From Shimia abyssi (lineage in GTDB: Bacteria; Pseudomonadota; Alphaproteobacteria; Rhodobacterales; Rhodobacteraceae), in assembly GCF_003014475.1 (NCBI RefSeq), contig NZ_PYGJ01000015.1, positions 44,937 through 108,936 on the forward strand: a stretch of DNA of 64,000 nt, read 5' to 3'. Of the stretch, positions 43,643-53,274 are shown one piece after another. The first letter of the stretch is position 1. Each line of letters begins with the position of its first letter. The notes below the pieces were generated by a model. It made no database searches. It was not told the origin of the DNA and saw only the letters and a list, made by a program, of their open reading frames with translations. A program made the translations under genes and the position numbers.

Positions 43643-44766
43643 AACTTCCCCTCAATATTCCGCATCTCGGGAAGGGAGGACGAGGCTACGGAGATCGCGT
43701 CTTGGTCAGACGCGTTTATGTCCGGCACCAGCCCCACGCCTTCGATCCGACCGCTGCCGTGGCTTATGTAATCGGCGACAGGCAAGGACAGGGTAAACTG
43801 GTCTCCAACATCAAAGGGTTGTTGAATCAGCAGAGCGCCCGCGCTGGTATCACCGATCAGCACGGCACCTCGCACACTTCGCAGAACCTCTGCAACGAGT
43901 TCGGAAGCGCTTTGCGTTTGTCCATTGATCAGAATCGCTATCGGGCCATGAAACATCGGCTGCATGGGCAAGAAATGGACCCGAGTGACGGCATGGGTTG
44001 CAAGGTGGTTCCAGAGACTAACAACGGATGCACCATGCCAGGGTTCTAGCGCCTCGATCTGTGTGCGTTTCGGCATCAGCACGGAGTCCCGGGACCATCC
44101 CCGCCCCAATAGCACTCCTGCATCGGCACCATCTGAAATACTGTGTCCTACCAGATGGCGCATCGCAAATGCCCCGCCGGGATTGTCGCGCAGATCAATG
44201 ATCAGCCCCTTCGCGCCCCTGGACGCAATGTCCTCGAACGCTGCCGTGATGCGCAGGCCGGTGTCCTGGCCCATGAAGGTGCGAACACTGAGGCAGGCCA
44301 CCTGGTGGTCCCATTCCAAGGCTACAGCCTCGGGGCCGACTTGCATGGAATCGAAGTGTCGACCCAAAGCCGCCGCACTGCGTTGTCGAACAGACAGCGT
44401 GACATGGGACAGGCCTATACGTTTGAACGTTTGTTCAAAATCGAGGCAAAGGCGTTCGGGGTCTTGCGAGGTTTCGGCGAGTTCCATCAGCTCAGAGAAC
44501 AGCGAATGCGCTTGCTGCGATGTCATCCAGGTGGGATCGAAAAAGTATCTCTCGAAGATGTCTAGAATAATCGAAATGGATTGGCGGTAATCGTTCGGGC
44601 TTGCCGCAGTGGGACCTGAAATCATGGCTAGGCATGTCGCAGAGAGCGCCCCAAGAAAGGACCGGCGGTCTATCCAACGGGACGAGTTGGATGCAAGCGG
44701 CACATCAGGAACACGCGAAGGCGCACTTAGGGACAAAAAGCCAAGCGGTTTGGTGGCACTGTTCAT
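43639..44766 (-). CDS. S41-family serine peptidase (CtpA/tail-specific type), exported
   Basis: A 375-residue protein with a Tat-like or signal-anchor N-terminus (DRRSFLGALSATCLAMISG, about 33-52). The peptidase domain shows KGLIIDLRDNPGGAF near 185-200, ILINGQTQSASELVAEVLR with the catalytic Ser near 280, and GDTSAGALLI. The usual catalytic Lys region is close to these; no PDZ domain is obvious. It sits between DUF4260 and the serine-hydrolase pseudogene, each junction overlapping by four bases or fewer. Substrate unknown. Confidence 0.82.
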   Translation of the reverse strand: MNSATKPLGFLSLSAPSRVPDVPLASNSSRWIDRRSFLGALSATCLAMISGPTAASPNDYRQSISIILDIFERYFFDPTWMTSQQAHSLFSELMELAETSQDPERLCLDFEQTFKRIGLSHVTLSVRQRSAAALGRHFDSMQVGPEAVALEWDHQVACLSVRTFMGQDTGLRITAAFEDIASRGAKGLIIDLRDNPGGAFAMRHLVGHSISDGADAGVLLGRGWSRDSVLMPKRTQIEALEPWHGASVVSLWNHLATHAVTRVHFLPMQPMFHGPIAILINGQTQSASELVAEVLRSVRGAVLIGDTSAGALLIQQPFDVGDQFTLSLPVADYISHGSGRIEGVGLVPDINASDQDAISVASSSLPEMRNIEGKL

Positions 44767-45161
44767 TGCTGCACCTGCCGCGATAGGTGTGTGGTCTTGA
44801 AGCCCGATCTGTGTTTGAGGCCATAACCGATCGCGCGATCAAGGCCGATATGGGCGACCCAGATGGTTACCAGCGCGATAGCCTCTGACCAGCCAGCGAC
44901 CCAGCCGATCGTCCCGACCGCAGCGGGGGCGATGTAACCGTGCATCGCATTATAGGCAATCGCACCGACGCGCGCGCCGAACGCGTAACCGAGCATCGCC
45001 AGGTCGGGCGAAAGGAACAAGATTGCGAACAGCGTCCAACTTTGTTCCAAACTGGCATAGGCAAAGATGGCCGCAAGCCCAATCGCGAAGCCTTCCAGTC
45101 GCAGCAGGGGGATCAACTGGTACATCGTGGGTCGTTTCGGGTCAGTCGTTTCGGTTTGCAT
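44763..45161 (-). CDS. DUF4260-family membrane protein
   Basis: A 132-residue protein with four hydrophobic segments. Matches the DUF4260 pattern: LIPLLRLEGFAIGLAAIFAY, FLSPDLAMLGYAFG, GAIAYNAMHGYIAPA, and ALVTIWVAHIGLDRAIGYGLK. Function unknown. ATG 45161 with AGG upstream is preferred to an in-frame start at 45236. Its TGA overlaps the start of the S41 peptidase gene. Confidence 0.83.
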   Translation of the reverse strand: MQTETTDPKRPTMYQLIPLLRLEGFAIGLAAIFAYASLEQSWTLFAILFLSPDLAMLGYAFGARVGAIAYNAMHGYIAPAAVGTIGWVAGWSEAIALVTIWVAHIGLDRAIGYGLKHRSGFKTTHLSRQVQQ

Positions 45162-45244
45162 GGGTGCAGGCCTTTTTATGTTTGGCGTGGAAGTATGCGC
45201 AGCATGAAACCCAAGAGGCATCAGCTGCGCACGCATGTCTCGGC

Positions 45245-45784
45245 CTATGGAAGCGTCGTTGACAGGCTGGCGCAGTCCACGTCTGTGTTGCGAGCGCCAA
45301 GGACATCCGCAAACAGGTTTCGCCCTGGGTTGATGACAAATCCGGTGTCCGCCGAAAGGCCCTGCGCCAGATACAAGTCCGCCGCCCGATCGGTGGCATC
45401 GGATGACACGCGCACCATGTCGCTGACCAGATCCCGCCCTGCCATCAGGTCGCGCATCACCTCTGGGTTCGTGATAACAATTCGGATCGATCCCGTGCGC
45501 CCCACATCGACTTGTTCGCCGGAAAAGTCGCCCGCCACAAACCGGACAGGCATCGTGCGGCAGGTGCTGTTGATGCGAAACGCGGCGGTGCCCTTGCCGG
45601 CAACACCGCGCAGCATCAAAAGGTTCCCTTCCCTTGGCTGCGGAATATTGATGACGGCGATGTCCCTTTCCGGCTTGGTGATCGCTTCAGCCTTTGCAAC
45701 ATCGATTGCTGCGGCGGTGATCAACATCACGCTGACCGCCAATCCAATGGTCGCCAGATGATCTTTTGGCGTTCTGAGTTTCAT
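45245..45784 (-). CDS. exported protein of unknown function
   Basis: A 179-residue protein with an N-terminal membrane anchor or signal peptide (about 10-35, LAVSVMLITAAAIDVAKAEA). The mature part has strand-rich character (GNLLMLRGVAGKGTAAFRIN) with two cysteines. I do not recognise a family. AGGA precedes ATG 45784. It is the first gene of the leftward set that continues with DUF4260, lying downstream of the membrane-bound AraC regulator on the same strand. Confidence 0.65.
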   Translation of the reverse strand: MKLRTPKDHLATIGLAVSVMLITAAAIDVAKAEAITKPERDIAVINIPQPREGNLLMLRGVAGKGTAAFRINSTCRTMPVRFVAGDFSGEQVDVGRTGSIRIVITNPEVMRDLMAGRDLVSDMVRVSSDATDRAADLYLAQGLSADTGFVINPGRNLFADVLGARNTDVDCASLSTTLP

Positions 45785-45867
45785 GACATTTCCTTTCATG
45801 GTTGCTGTCCCACGCCTGTGGGCTCGGCAATCAAGAAAGGCGAATAACGGAAGTTGTGCGCCCGGAT

Positions 45868-46950
45868 TTACGTTTCCGAACGTTTGAAATCGCGATTGCG
45901 AACGTGTTTATCGCCGCTTCCGTGGCGTTTGTAGTCAGATGGTGTTTGACCGGTCAGGCGACGAAATTCGGTGTTGAAGCTGGACTTGCTTTGGAAACCG
46001 GCCTCCAGCATAATGTCTGTTACGGGCAGATCAGAGGTTGTCAGCAGCATCGCTGCATGGCGCACGCGAAAACCGTTGATATAGCGCGAAATATTCTCTC
46101 CGTGAATGCGGTTGACCGCTTTTGAAACGCTCCGTGCGGGGCAGTGAAGCCGCCGACCCAACCGCGCGAGCGTCAGATCCGGATCCGTGAATATTTGCTG
46201 ATCTGCCATCAGTTGATCGATCCTGCGCAACAGGTCGTGGTCCTCTTCCAGTGGTGCCTCTGCCGCAGGATCGCGCGAAGCGCGCCGGGTCTGGCCCCTA
46301 AGGACAAGTGGAACACCAAAAAGAGCGCTGAGTAAGACGACCGTTACAATCACGCCAGATACGCCCGTCAAAAGCTGGATGACCCCCGTGTTTCCCGCAG
46401 AAAGTACCGCAACAAAGATCAGATCAGCCGCAACGATCAGGCCGATGAAGAGCAGGGCAAAGAGCAACGCAATTCTGGTCATGCGAAATTTGCCGGGCGC
46501 GACCTGAACAAATGCTTCTGATGGCTGAAGCAGCATCCGCGCCAGCAAAATGGCACAGATGGCATTGGTGCCGATCACGACCAAATCAGCCGACCAGGCC
46601 ATTGGTAGAAAAAGCGCAAGTTGCCCAACCACAAGACCAATGGCGACTAACAGAAGCCTCTGTCGGCTTGGGAACCCGGTCGTTGACGCAAGTGATTGAA
46701 AACCAAGCCATAGCGCGGGGGCTATCAGTATCGCAATATGCGGCTGTATCCGACTCAGCGCCTCAATCCCATATTCCGATCTCAATCCCACAAAGACGGT
46801 GACCACTGCAACAAGGCTAAGTGCAAGACCAAAAAGAACGCGCGCCGCCACAGGCAGCAGCGGTCTGCTCACAACCGCTGCTGCGATGAAAACCGCGAGA
46901 ATCGAAATGAGCCAAGAGGTTGGAACCGTGCTCACAGTAGTATTCCTCAA
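45868..46950 (-). CDS. AraC-family regulator with N-terminal membrane domain
   Basis: A 360-residue protein. Residues 1-220 contain seven hydrophobic segments (about 10-30, 33-54, 68-88, 98-118, 122-140, 158-180, 190-215). A charged linker follows, and residues about 245-345 form an AraC helix-turn-helix: LTLARLGRRLHCPARSVSKA and VTDIMLEAGFQSKSSFNTEF, ending RLTGQTPSDYKR. It would be a one-component regulator anchored in the inner membrane, sensing an envelope or lipophilic signal. It is the upstream gene of the leftward cluster and likely controls it (inference). Confidence 0.88.
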   Translation of the reverse strand: MRNTTVSTVPTSWLISILAVFIAAAVVSRPLLPVAARVLFGLALSLVAVVTVFVGLRSEYGIEALSRIQPHIAILIAPALWLGFQSLASTTGFPSRQRLLLVAIGLVVGQLALFLPMAWSADLVVIGTNAICAILLARMLLQPSEAFVQVAPGKFRMTRIALLFALLFIGLIVAADLIFVAVLSAGNTGVIQLLTGVSGVIVTVVLLSALFGVPLVLRGQTRRASRDPAAEAPLEEDHDLLRRIDQLMADQQIFTDPDLTLARLGRRLHCPARSVSKAVNRIHGENISRYINGFRVRHAAMLLTTSDLPVTDIMLEAGFQSKSSFNTEFRRLTGQTPSDYKRHGSGDKHVRNRDFKRSET

Positions 46951-47638
46951 ATCAATTTCTCAAGCGCAATGGCTTTGATGCCCCGCAGCGTTTCGTGCGC
47001 CGTTCATCTGAGCGTTTTGACACGCAAGACTACAATGCCATCAAATATAACACCACACGCAACGAAGCTTGCTGGTTTTCTCCGGCACAAAACCCGCTTT
47101 GGAAATCAGGCCAAACAGCAGAATGACGGCATTGGCGATGTTTCGAAGACGCTGAAAACGACTCACTCCCGGCTGACGTAAACGGCCCCTTGCCACAGGT
47201 TGCAGACAACGTTCCATCGCCCACAGACTGCGAACTTGCCCGAGTCTCGATTGTCTTGGCTCGGTGTAGCGTAAGTTAGGTTTGAATTTGACGTCAAGGA
47301 GCCCGTTTGAATGTCCGGTTTGGCTCCGCCAGCTGCAAGGCGGCGAAACCCTTTCGGCAAGTGCGAAAGGATGCTGCGCTAGCAAAGGCGAATTTCCCAA
47401 GGTCAGCGAAGTCCGCATAACCGCACTTCGTAAGGCGCATGATCAATGTCCGCATTGGATGCGCGTCACGCTCTCCAACACTCGGATATTGCGACTGATC
47501 AAACGCCTATACGAACCAACCTATTGCTTTCAATCACAAATAAATTGCAACTGGGTTGCAATCGAAAGTTGCTGACGTTGTTGGAAACGTGCCTATAATA
47601 GGCAGGGCCAATTTGATCCTTCAGGAAAGGCCCTTGCG
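46951..47638. other. intergenic region, gene-free
   Basis: About 690 bases between the membrane AraC gene (leftward) and the serine recombinase pseudogene (rightward). Several open frames exist on both strands but none has a ribosome site, codon pattern or motif I trust. Low-GC sequence at 47500-47640 probably belongs to the incoming mobile element. Confidence 0.45.
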
Positions 47639-48461
47639 ATGCGTGCTGCGATTTACGCGCGATATTCCACTGATATGCAAAGTGACGCCTCGATTGAGGA
47701 CCAGCACCGCTTGTGCCTGCGGCTGATAGAGAGCCACGGATGGGCGGGAGGCGAGACCTACTCGGATCGCGGCCTGAGCGGCGCGTCCCACCTGCGTCCC
47801 GGCTACCAGCACCTGCTGGAAGACGCCCGCCACAACCAGTTCGATGTTGTTGTCTCCGAGGGCCTCGACCGCATCAGCCGCGATCAGGAGCATATCGCCG
47901 CCTTCTTCAAACAGATGCGGTTTCAGGGGATACCGATTTTCACGGTGGCGGAAGGGGAGATTTCAGAACTGCATATCGGTCTCAAAGGCACAATGAGTAG
48001 CCTGTTTCTCAAAGGCCTCGCCCAAAAGCCCCATCGCGGTCTGGAAGGGCGCATTCGCAAAGGCAAATCCGCTGGCGGCATCACCTACGGCTACGATGTC
48101 GTCCGCAATCTCCAAGCCGATGGAGAGGTCTCGACGGGCGAGCGGGTTATCAACGAAGAGCAAGCGAATGTCGTGCGCCGTATCTTACCGCGAGACCGTC
48201 GCCGATCTCTCTTACGCCCTGAACGACGCGGCCACCAAGCCCGAGGCAACCACGATCATTCGGAGTCTCTTGTCGGAGATTCGGCTGATCCCAGACGGGG
48301 GCAAGCTGTCCATTGAATTGGTTGGCGAACTCGCTGGCTTGTTGTCGTTGGTGCAAACAAAAACGGCCTCTGAGAGTGTATCTCAAGGCCGTTCTGTAAC
48401 GATGGTTGCGGGAGCTCGATACCAACGATGTTTACTGAGACTTGTTCGCACACCCGGATAG
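47639..48461 (+). pseudogene. large serine recombinase with internal deletion
   Basis: The first 182 residues are a good resolvase/invertase catalytic domain: MRAAIYARYSTDMQSDASIE with nucleophile S10, then YSDRGLSGASHLRPGYQ and VVVSEGLDRISRDQEHIAAF, followed by GKSAGGITYGYDVV. At about 48183-48188 (NVVRRI) the expected Recombinase domain and zinc ribbon vanish; a shifted frame resumes with YRETVADLSYALNDAATKPE and LLSEIRLIPDGGKLSIELVG, the usual C-terminus of such proteins in Rhodobacterales, ending at TAG 48459-48461. So several hundred codons are missing and the ends are out of phase. It cannot work as a recombinase. Confidence 0.82.
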
Positions 48462-48529
48462 GTCTCTCAAACCCGCTGGAAAAACCCTTTGGCTTTCGAA
48501 GCAAAGGCTACAAAGGTGAGCATTCGGAG

Positions 48530-48900
48530 CTAAGCGAAAACGGGAAAGGTCCAAACGCCGATACGCGGAAAATTCCCCGAGAAGAACACGAAGACGCCTG
48601 TCAGCTTGCCGCGAGATCGCCAAAACCAAGCAGACCAGCACCTCGATGAGGCTAAGAAAGAAGTTCGAGATGCTCTTCGCGTACCTCAAACGCATTCTCC
48701 GGTTGGCCCGCCTCGGAATAGGTGGACCTTGCGGCGCAAATGATGAATTCCTCATCGCCGCCACCGCCCAGAACCACCGCAAACTGGCAAATATCATTCC
48801 TGCGCCGCAGCAAACCTGAGATAACTGATATGAAGGGCGCTATCCCTCAGTTTCGAAGGCCTATTCGTGCATCAGCAATACGGAGTTTTTCAACAGAACC
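48530..48900 (+). mobile_element. IS1182-family remnant (transposase tail and right end)
   Basis: Transposase C-terminal coding sequence is legible in two frames: TRKIPREEHEDACQLA, then (after a one-base shift near 48612) MRLRKKFEMLFAYLKRILRL, GGPCGANDEFLIAATAQN and KLANIIPAPQQT ending at TGA 48817-48819. GAGTTTTTCAACAG at 48883-48896 looks like the terminal repeat. The first four fifths of the element are missing. The repeat resembles the one at 63910, so both belong to the same group. Confidence 0.68.
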
Positions 48901-49321
48901 GGCCCAAAGCCGCCGCTGGTGCGTGTTGCAGCAAATGGCGGCAAAGAGCCCATACAGACGTATTGATTTTGAGCTGCTTGCGCCCGCAGCAAGGGTATTG
49001 CCGCGCCGCGTTCAAAGCCAAATCTAATGTGCGGCAGAGATTGCTGCCGTAAATGCAACGTGCAGAAAATTTGAATTCGAAAATTCAAAAGTTGCGGGCA
49101 AAACAGCTTTTGGAATCCAAGCCGTCGAGGAATTTTTGCGATGAGACCAATCGCGCGCCTTCGTAACTGACATGCAATGATGCGACGATTCACGCGGTGG
49201 TTAACGGATCGGAAGGAGCTTCGGCTTCTACGGTCGATTTGATGCCAAAGTAGTTTCCTCTTCAATGGCAAATGCATTTTTTGAGAAACTGCCATGCGAT
49301 CTGAAGCGACAGAAAAGATGG
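48901..49321. other. gene-free region
   Basis: About 420 bases between the IS1182 remnant and the convergent ROK gene. I recognise no coding sequence, RNA gene or strong hairpin. A short stretch near 48930 (GCAAATGGCGGCAAAGAGCC) resembles one near 28490 (GCGAATGGCGGCTAGGAGCC), both close to IS remnants. Confidence 0.4.
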
Positions 49322-50440
49322 TCACGCATCAAGCATAAACAGTTTTGACAATGGCAGGCTGGCCGCACCCAGCACCACGGCATCTGGTCCGAACGAGCCT
49401 TCCACCACATTGGGTCTATTGGGACTGCTGGGGTTCGAATCCGCAAGGTATTCTTCTACCTTCAAGACAATTGATTTTCGCAGCCTTTTCGGCATTGGCC
49501 CATCGATGACTACACAAGGAAGATCAATGAGAGCATTCGCACCGATGACGACCTGAGCAATTGCTGGCGCCGCATCACCCAACCAGCACGCAACGGGATC
49601 ACTAAATTCGCCCCAAGCCTGGGTTTTCACCCAGATGTCATTCAAACAAGTGCCCTCTGCGGCGGCAGAGTTCCACAGGCCATCAAGCGAACACATGTCA
49701 GAAAGTCGATTGGACGGTCTGTCTATGCCTTCAAGGGGAAACCGGTCAATCGATCCTGCGTTGCCGGTACAGCCTTGATGGAGGTGCCCTTCAATTGCCA
49801 AGCCGCCGCTAACTGCATGACCAATGTGAATATAGAGAAAGTGCTTCGGAACATGCTCCGAACCGAATATCAATTCGGCATTACAGGCACAGCTCCCTTC
49901 TTTGCCAAAATGCGACGGGCAATCGGGGCCTACTCCAAGTTTAGTCCCGACAAGAGACCATGTTTTCGCCCAACAGTCCGTGTCAGTCAGCGCATCTGTA
50001 ATTCCAATTCCTGAAATTTTCTCACTCTGACCCTGGCTGAGCCTTCGCGACATTTCTTCAGCCGCAAAAAATGCAAACTTTCGCGCCGTCTCAGGTGTGA
50101 ATTGAGCATCAGTCGAACATATCCTGTCCAATATGTCGCCGACAAAATTTACCAGGATAAGCTCGACTTTCTTCGCTTCAACTTCCAGGCCGACAAATAG
50201 TGCCCCGTCGGCAGCGAGCTGAAGTGGCACCGAAGGTTGACCGACTTTTCCCTTTCTTTTTTCGCCACGGCGAATGAGCCCTTCTTCCTCAAGTTCGCGC
50301 GATATCACTGAAACAGTTTGAACGGACAGCCCTGTCATCCGTGCAATGTCTCCTTTCGGCATCGCACCTTTCTTCCGAAGAACTGTGAGAAACAGTCGTC
50401 TGTTCCTGTCGCGCAGATCCTTGTGATTGGAACCCAACAC
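49322..50440 (-). CDS. ROK-family transcriptional regulator
   Basis: A 372-residue NagC/XylR-type protein. N-terminal winged helix about 10-70 (AMPKGDIARMTGLSVQTVSV, ELEEEGLIRRGEKRKGKVGQP), then the ROK fold. The sugar-kinase catalytic region is degenerate: the ENDANxAA segment reads CNAELIFGSEH and the GxGxGGG loop reads HIGHAVSGGLAIEG, so it is a sensor, not a kinase. It starts with GTG at 50440 (AAGGAG about 11 bases upstream). It lies upstream, on the same strand, of nothing obvious, but borders the fructose/pentose genes and is a candidate regulator for them. Confidence 0.88.
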   Translation of the reverse strand: MLGSNHKDLRDRNRRLFLTVLRKKGAMPKGDIARMTGLSVQTVSVISRELEEEGLIRRGEKRKGKVGQPSVPLQLAADGALFVGLEVEAKKVELILVNFVGDILDRICSTDAQFTPETARKFAFFAAEEMSRRLSQGQSEKISGIGITDALTDTDCWAKTWSLVGTKLGVGPDCPSHFGKEGSCACNAELIFGSEHVPKHFLYIHIGHAVSGGLAIEGHLHQGCTGNAGSIDRFPLEGIDRPSNRLSDMCSLDGLWNSAAAEGTCLNDIWVKTQAWGEFSDPVACWLGDAAPAIAQVVIGANALIDLPCVVIDGPMPKRLRKSIVLKVEEYLADSNPSSPNRPNVVEGSFGPDAVVLGAASLPLSKLFMLDA

Positions 50441-50571
50441 TTGAAAAATGACTCCTTGTTAGTTTTCGTTCACCCTGAATAGAGAGATGCGCACTGCTTA
50501 TTGTTTGAAATCGGTTAGTGGTTGCCCTTCCAATATTCGGAAGGGCAAATGATCAATCGACTTTCACAGCC

Positions 50572-51225
50572 TTACAATATCGACTGCCCGGTTGCTTCCC
50601 AGTCTTTGAGGAATTGCGTGATGCCATTGTCGGTCAGCGGATGGTGAGCCAGTTTTCGGATGACGCCTGGCGGGATGGTTGAGATATCGGACCCGGCAAG
50701 TGCGGCTTGTGTCACGTGATTGGCGGTTCTGATTGAGGCGGCGATGATCTCGGTATCCAGGCAAAAGTTATCATAGATCTTTCGGATGTCGCGGATCAGG
50801 TCGGCACCTTCAAGATTGATATCGTCAAGCCTGCCGATAAACGGGGACACATAGGTCGCGCCGGCCTTGGCCGCCAGCAATGCCTGGTTTGCAGAGAAGC
50901 ACAATGTGACATTGGTCTTGATCCCGTTACGCTTGAAATGGGCGCAGGCTCTGAGCCCATCAAAAGTCAGGGGCAGTTTTACGACAACATTGGCGGCAAT
51001 CCTGGCCAAGTGCTCGCCCTCGGCGATCATGCCATCGGTATCCAGCGCTGCCACCTCAGCGGACACCGGCACATCCGCCAGCCCACAGATTTCGGCGACA
51101 ACCTCTTTGAAATCGCGGCCCGACTTGGCGATTAGGCTGGGGTTTGTGGTTACGCCGTCCAGCAGTCCCGTTGTCAGAAGATCCTTAATGTCATCGACTT
51201 CAGCTGTGTCTACGAAGAATTTCAT
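50572..51225 (-). CDS. fsa: fructose-6-phosphate aldolase / small transaldolase
   Basis: A 217-residue TIM-barrel aldolase of the TalC/MipB type. [20 protein letters not shown] and [14 protein letters not shown] open it; the Schiff-base lysine is K83 in [12 protein letters not shown] (E. coli FSA K85); [14 protein letters not shown] follows. Such proteins act either as fructose-6-phosphate aldolase or as transaldolase; sequence alone does not settle which, but the adjacent transketolase gene favours a sugar-phosphate reshuffling role. AAGGAATG precedes ATG 51225. Last gene of the leftward sugar operon. Confidence 0.9.
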   Translation of the reverse strand: MKFFVDTAEVDDIKDLLTTGLLDGVTTNPSLIAKSGRDFKEVVAEICGLADVPVSAEVAALDTDGMIAEGEHLARIAANVVVKLPLTFDGLRACAHFKRNGIKTNVTLCFSANQALLAAKAGATYVSPFIGRLDDINLEGADLIRDIRKIYDNFCLDTEIIAASIRTANHVTQAALAGSDISTIPPGVIRKLAHHPLTDNGITQFLKDWEATGQSIL

Positions 51226-51256
51226 GTTTCATTCCTTGAATTGGGTGTGTTTGCGC

Positions 51257-53251
51257 TCAAGCTGCTTGTGATGCCGCATGGCGTAAGATCAGATCGTTTG
51301 CTTTGAATGTGATGTCTTCAGGTGTGATCCCGAAATGTTGATAAAGTTCACTCGCTGACGCAGAGGCTCCGAAGTCGGTCACGCCTATTACGTTGTCCTC
51401 GCTGCCAACGTAACGTGCCCAGCCAAACGGGCTGGCCGCCTCGATAGCAAGTCTAGGGGCATCGCCAAGAACTTCGGCGCGATAGCTTGCGGATTGCGCG
51501 TCAAACCGCGACCAGCAAGGCAAAGAGACTACGGCAGCAGTAACTCCCCCTGCCTCTAGCTGTTCAGCGGCTGCGAGCGCGACGGCGACCTCTGTTCCGG
51601 TGGCGATCAGAGTTATGTCACGCGCGTTTCTTGCTTCACGCAGTACGTATCCACCTCTGGCCGTCAGGTTCTCTGCCGATGGGTCTTTTCGCACACATGG
51701 CGTTCCCTGACGCGACAATGCCATGACCGCCGGACCTGCGCCATCGAGCGCAGCCTCGTAGGCCTCCATCGTCTCGATCACGTCCGCGGGTCTAAAGACG
51801 TCCAGGTTCGGGATCGCCCTAAGGCTCGCAAGGTGCTCAACTGGCTGGTGGGTCGGGCCATCTTCGCCCAATCCGATTGAGTCATGCGTAAGAACATAAA
51901 GGACTTTGGACTGCATAAGAGCGGACAGTCGGATTGCATTGCGCATGTAATCCGAGAACACCATAAAGGTGCCGCCATAGGGGAGGATGCCCCCGTGCAG
52001 TGCAAGGCCATTCATGATTGTTCCCATGGCGAATTCGCGCACGCCGAAGTTAATGTAACGACCGTTGTTGACCGAGATGGATGAGGTGCCGGTCAGATTT
52101 GAGCCGGTAAGGTCGGCTGAACCGCCTACCATTTCAGGCAGGTCCCGCGTCAGAACTTCGAGACACATCTGGCTGGCCTTGCGCGTTGCCGGGGCCGGCT
52201 TCTCGGACAGCCAGTCTGCTTTTTGTCGCGCAATGGTATCTGAAAGTCCGACTGCAAGTCGACCCTCAACCCGGCGTTCAAATTCGCTCCGTTGATCGGT
52301 GGACATGCTGTCATGCCGCTCCTGCCAAGCTTGCATCTCTACCGCGCCGCGCGCACCGAACTCCCTCCACGCCTTAAGGTGCGCCTCCGGGATTGCAAAC
52401 GGTTCTGCGGGCAAACCCAGAGCGGCTTTCGCGGCGGCGGATTCTTCCCCGCCGAGCGGGGCGCCGTGAATTCCGGATGTTCCCTGCTTGGTCGGAGCAC
52501 CCTTCCCGATACTTGTGCGGAACAGGATGATCGACGGTCGTTCGGTTTCAAGTTTCGCCGATGCCAGCGCATCGTCAATCTCGGACGGGTTGTGTCCGTC
52601 GGCCTCCAAAACGTGCCAGCCCAGTGCCGCGAATTTCGCCGCCGTGTCCTCGGTGAACGACAGATCGGTACTGCCGTCGATCGAGATTCCATTCATGTCA
52701 TAGAGCAGGTTAAGATGGCCGAGGCCGAGATGCCCGGCCAGTGATACGGCTTCTTGCCCGACACCTTCCATCAGACAGCCATCGCCACAGAACACCCAGG
52801 TGCGGTGATTACATATACCGGACCCAAACTCGCCGCGGATCTGACGTTCCGCCAACGCAAACCCAACCGCCATGCCAATGCCCTGACCAAGCGGGCCAGT
52901 CGTCGTCTCGACCCCTGGCGTGTGGCCAAACTCCGGATGCCCCGGCGTGATCGACCCGGCCTTGCGGAAAGATTTGAGATCCTCAAGTTCAATCCCCGGC
53001 GTTCCCGTCAGATAGAGAACCGAGTACAAAAAAATGGCGGCATGACCGTTCGAAAGAACGACTCTGTCCCGGTCATGCCAGTTCAGGGAGGTAGCGTTAT
53101 ACTTGAGGTGTTTCCCATAAAGCCCGACGGCGATGTCAGCCATACCCATCGCGGCACCCGGGTGGCCATGCCCGGCGGTTTCAACAGAATCGATGGCGAG
53201 ACCGCGCACGACATTTGCCAGCTCTACACTGGTTGGCGTTTTTATCATCAT
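51257..53251 (-). CDS. tkt: transketolase
   Basis: A 664-residue thiamine-diphosphate enzyme of normal family length. N-terminal ETAGHGHPGAAMGMADIAV, GPLGQGIGMAVGFALAE, the ThDP-binding GDGCLMEGVGQEAVSLAGHL with LLYDMNGISIDG, a central pyrimidine-domain block SIGLGEDGPTHQPVEHLASL, and GGSADLTGSNLT. It transfers two-carbon ketol units between sugar phosphates. Encoded between the aldolase and the kinase genes, so it links the imported sugar to the pentose phosphate pathway. The ribosome site is weak. A housekeeping copy may exist elsewhere. Confidence 0.94.
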   Translation of the reverse strand: MMIKTPTSVELANVVRGLAIDSVETAGHGHPGAAMGMADIAVGLYGKHLKYNATSLNWHDRDRVVLSNGHAAIFLYSVLYLTGTPGIELEDLKSFRKAGSITPGHPEFGHTPGVETTTGPLGQGIGMAVGFALAERQIRGEFGSGICNHRTWVFCGDGCLMEGVGQEAVSLAGHLGLGHLNLLYDMNGISIDGSTDLSFTEDTAAKFAALGWHVLEADGHNPSEIDDALASAKLETERPSIILFRTSIGKGAPTKQGTSGIHGAPLGGEESAAAKAALGLPAEPFAIPEAHLKAWREFGARGAVEMQAWQERHDSMSTDQRSEFERRVEGRLAVGLSDTIARQKADWLSEKPAPATRKASQMCLEVLTRDLPEMVGGSADLTGSNLTGTSSISVNNGRYINFGVREFAMGTIMNGLALHGGILPYGGTFMVFSDYMRNAIRLSALMQSKVLYVLTHDSIGLGEDGPTHQPVEHLASLRAIPNLDVFRPADVIETMEAYEAALDGAGPAVMALSRQGTPCVRKDPSAENLTARGGYVLREARNARDITLIATGTEVAVALAAAEQLEAGGVTAAVVSLPCWSRFDAQSASYRAEVLGDAPRLAIEAASPFGWARYVGSEDNVIGVTDFGASASASELYQHFGITPEDITFKANDLILRHAASQAA

Positions 53252-53274
53252 TTTTGTCCGTTAAAAGGAGTTGA

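Noticed and set aside
46951..47638. Several open frames in the gap before the serine recombinase
   Set aside because: Arg/Pro/Ser-rich content, no ribosome sites, no recognisable motif.
48400..48460. Possible tRNA fragment as an attachment site at the 3' end of the serine recombinase
   Set aside because: No cloverleaf could be folded and the bases are read as recombinase C-terminus.
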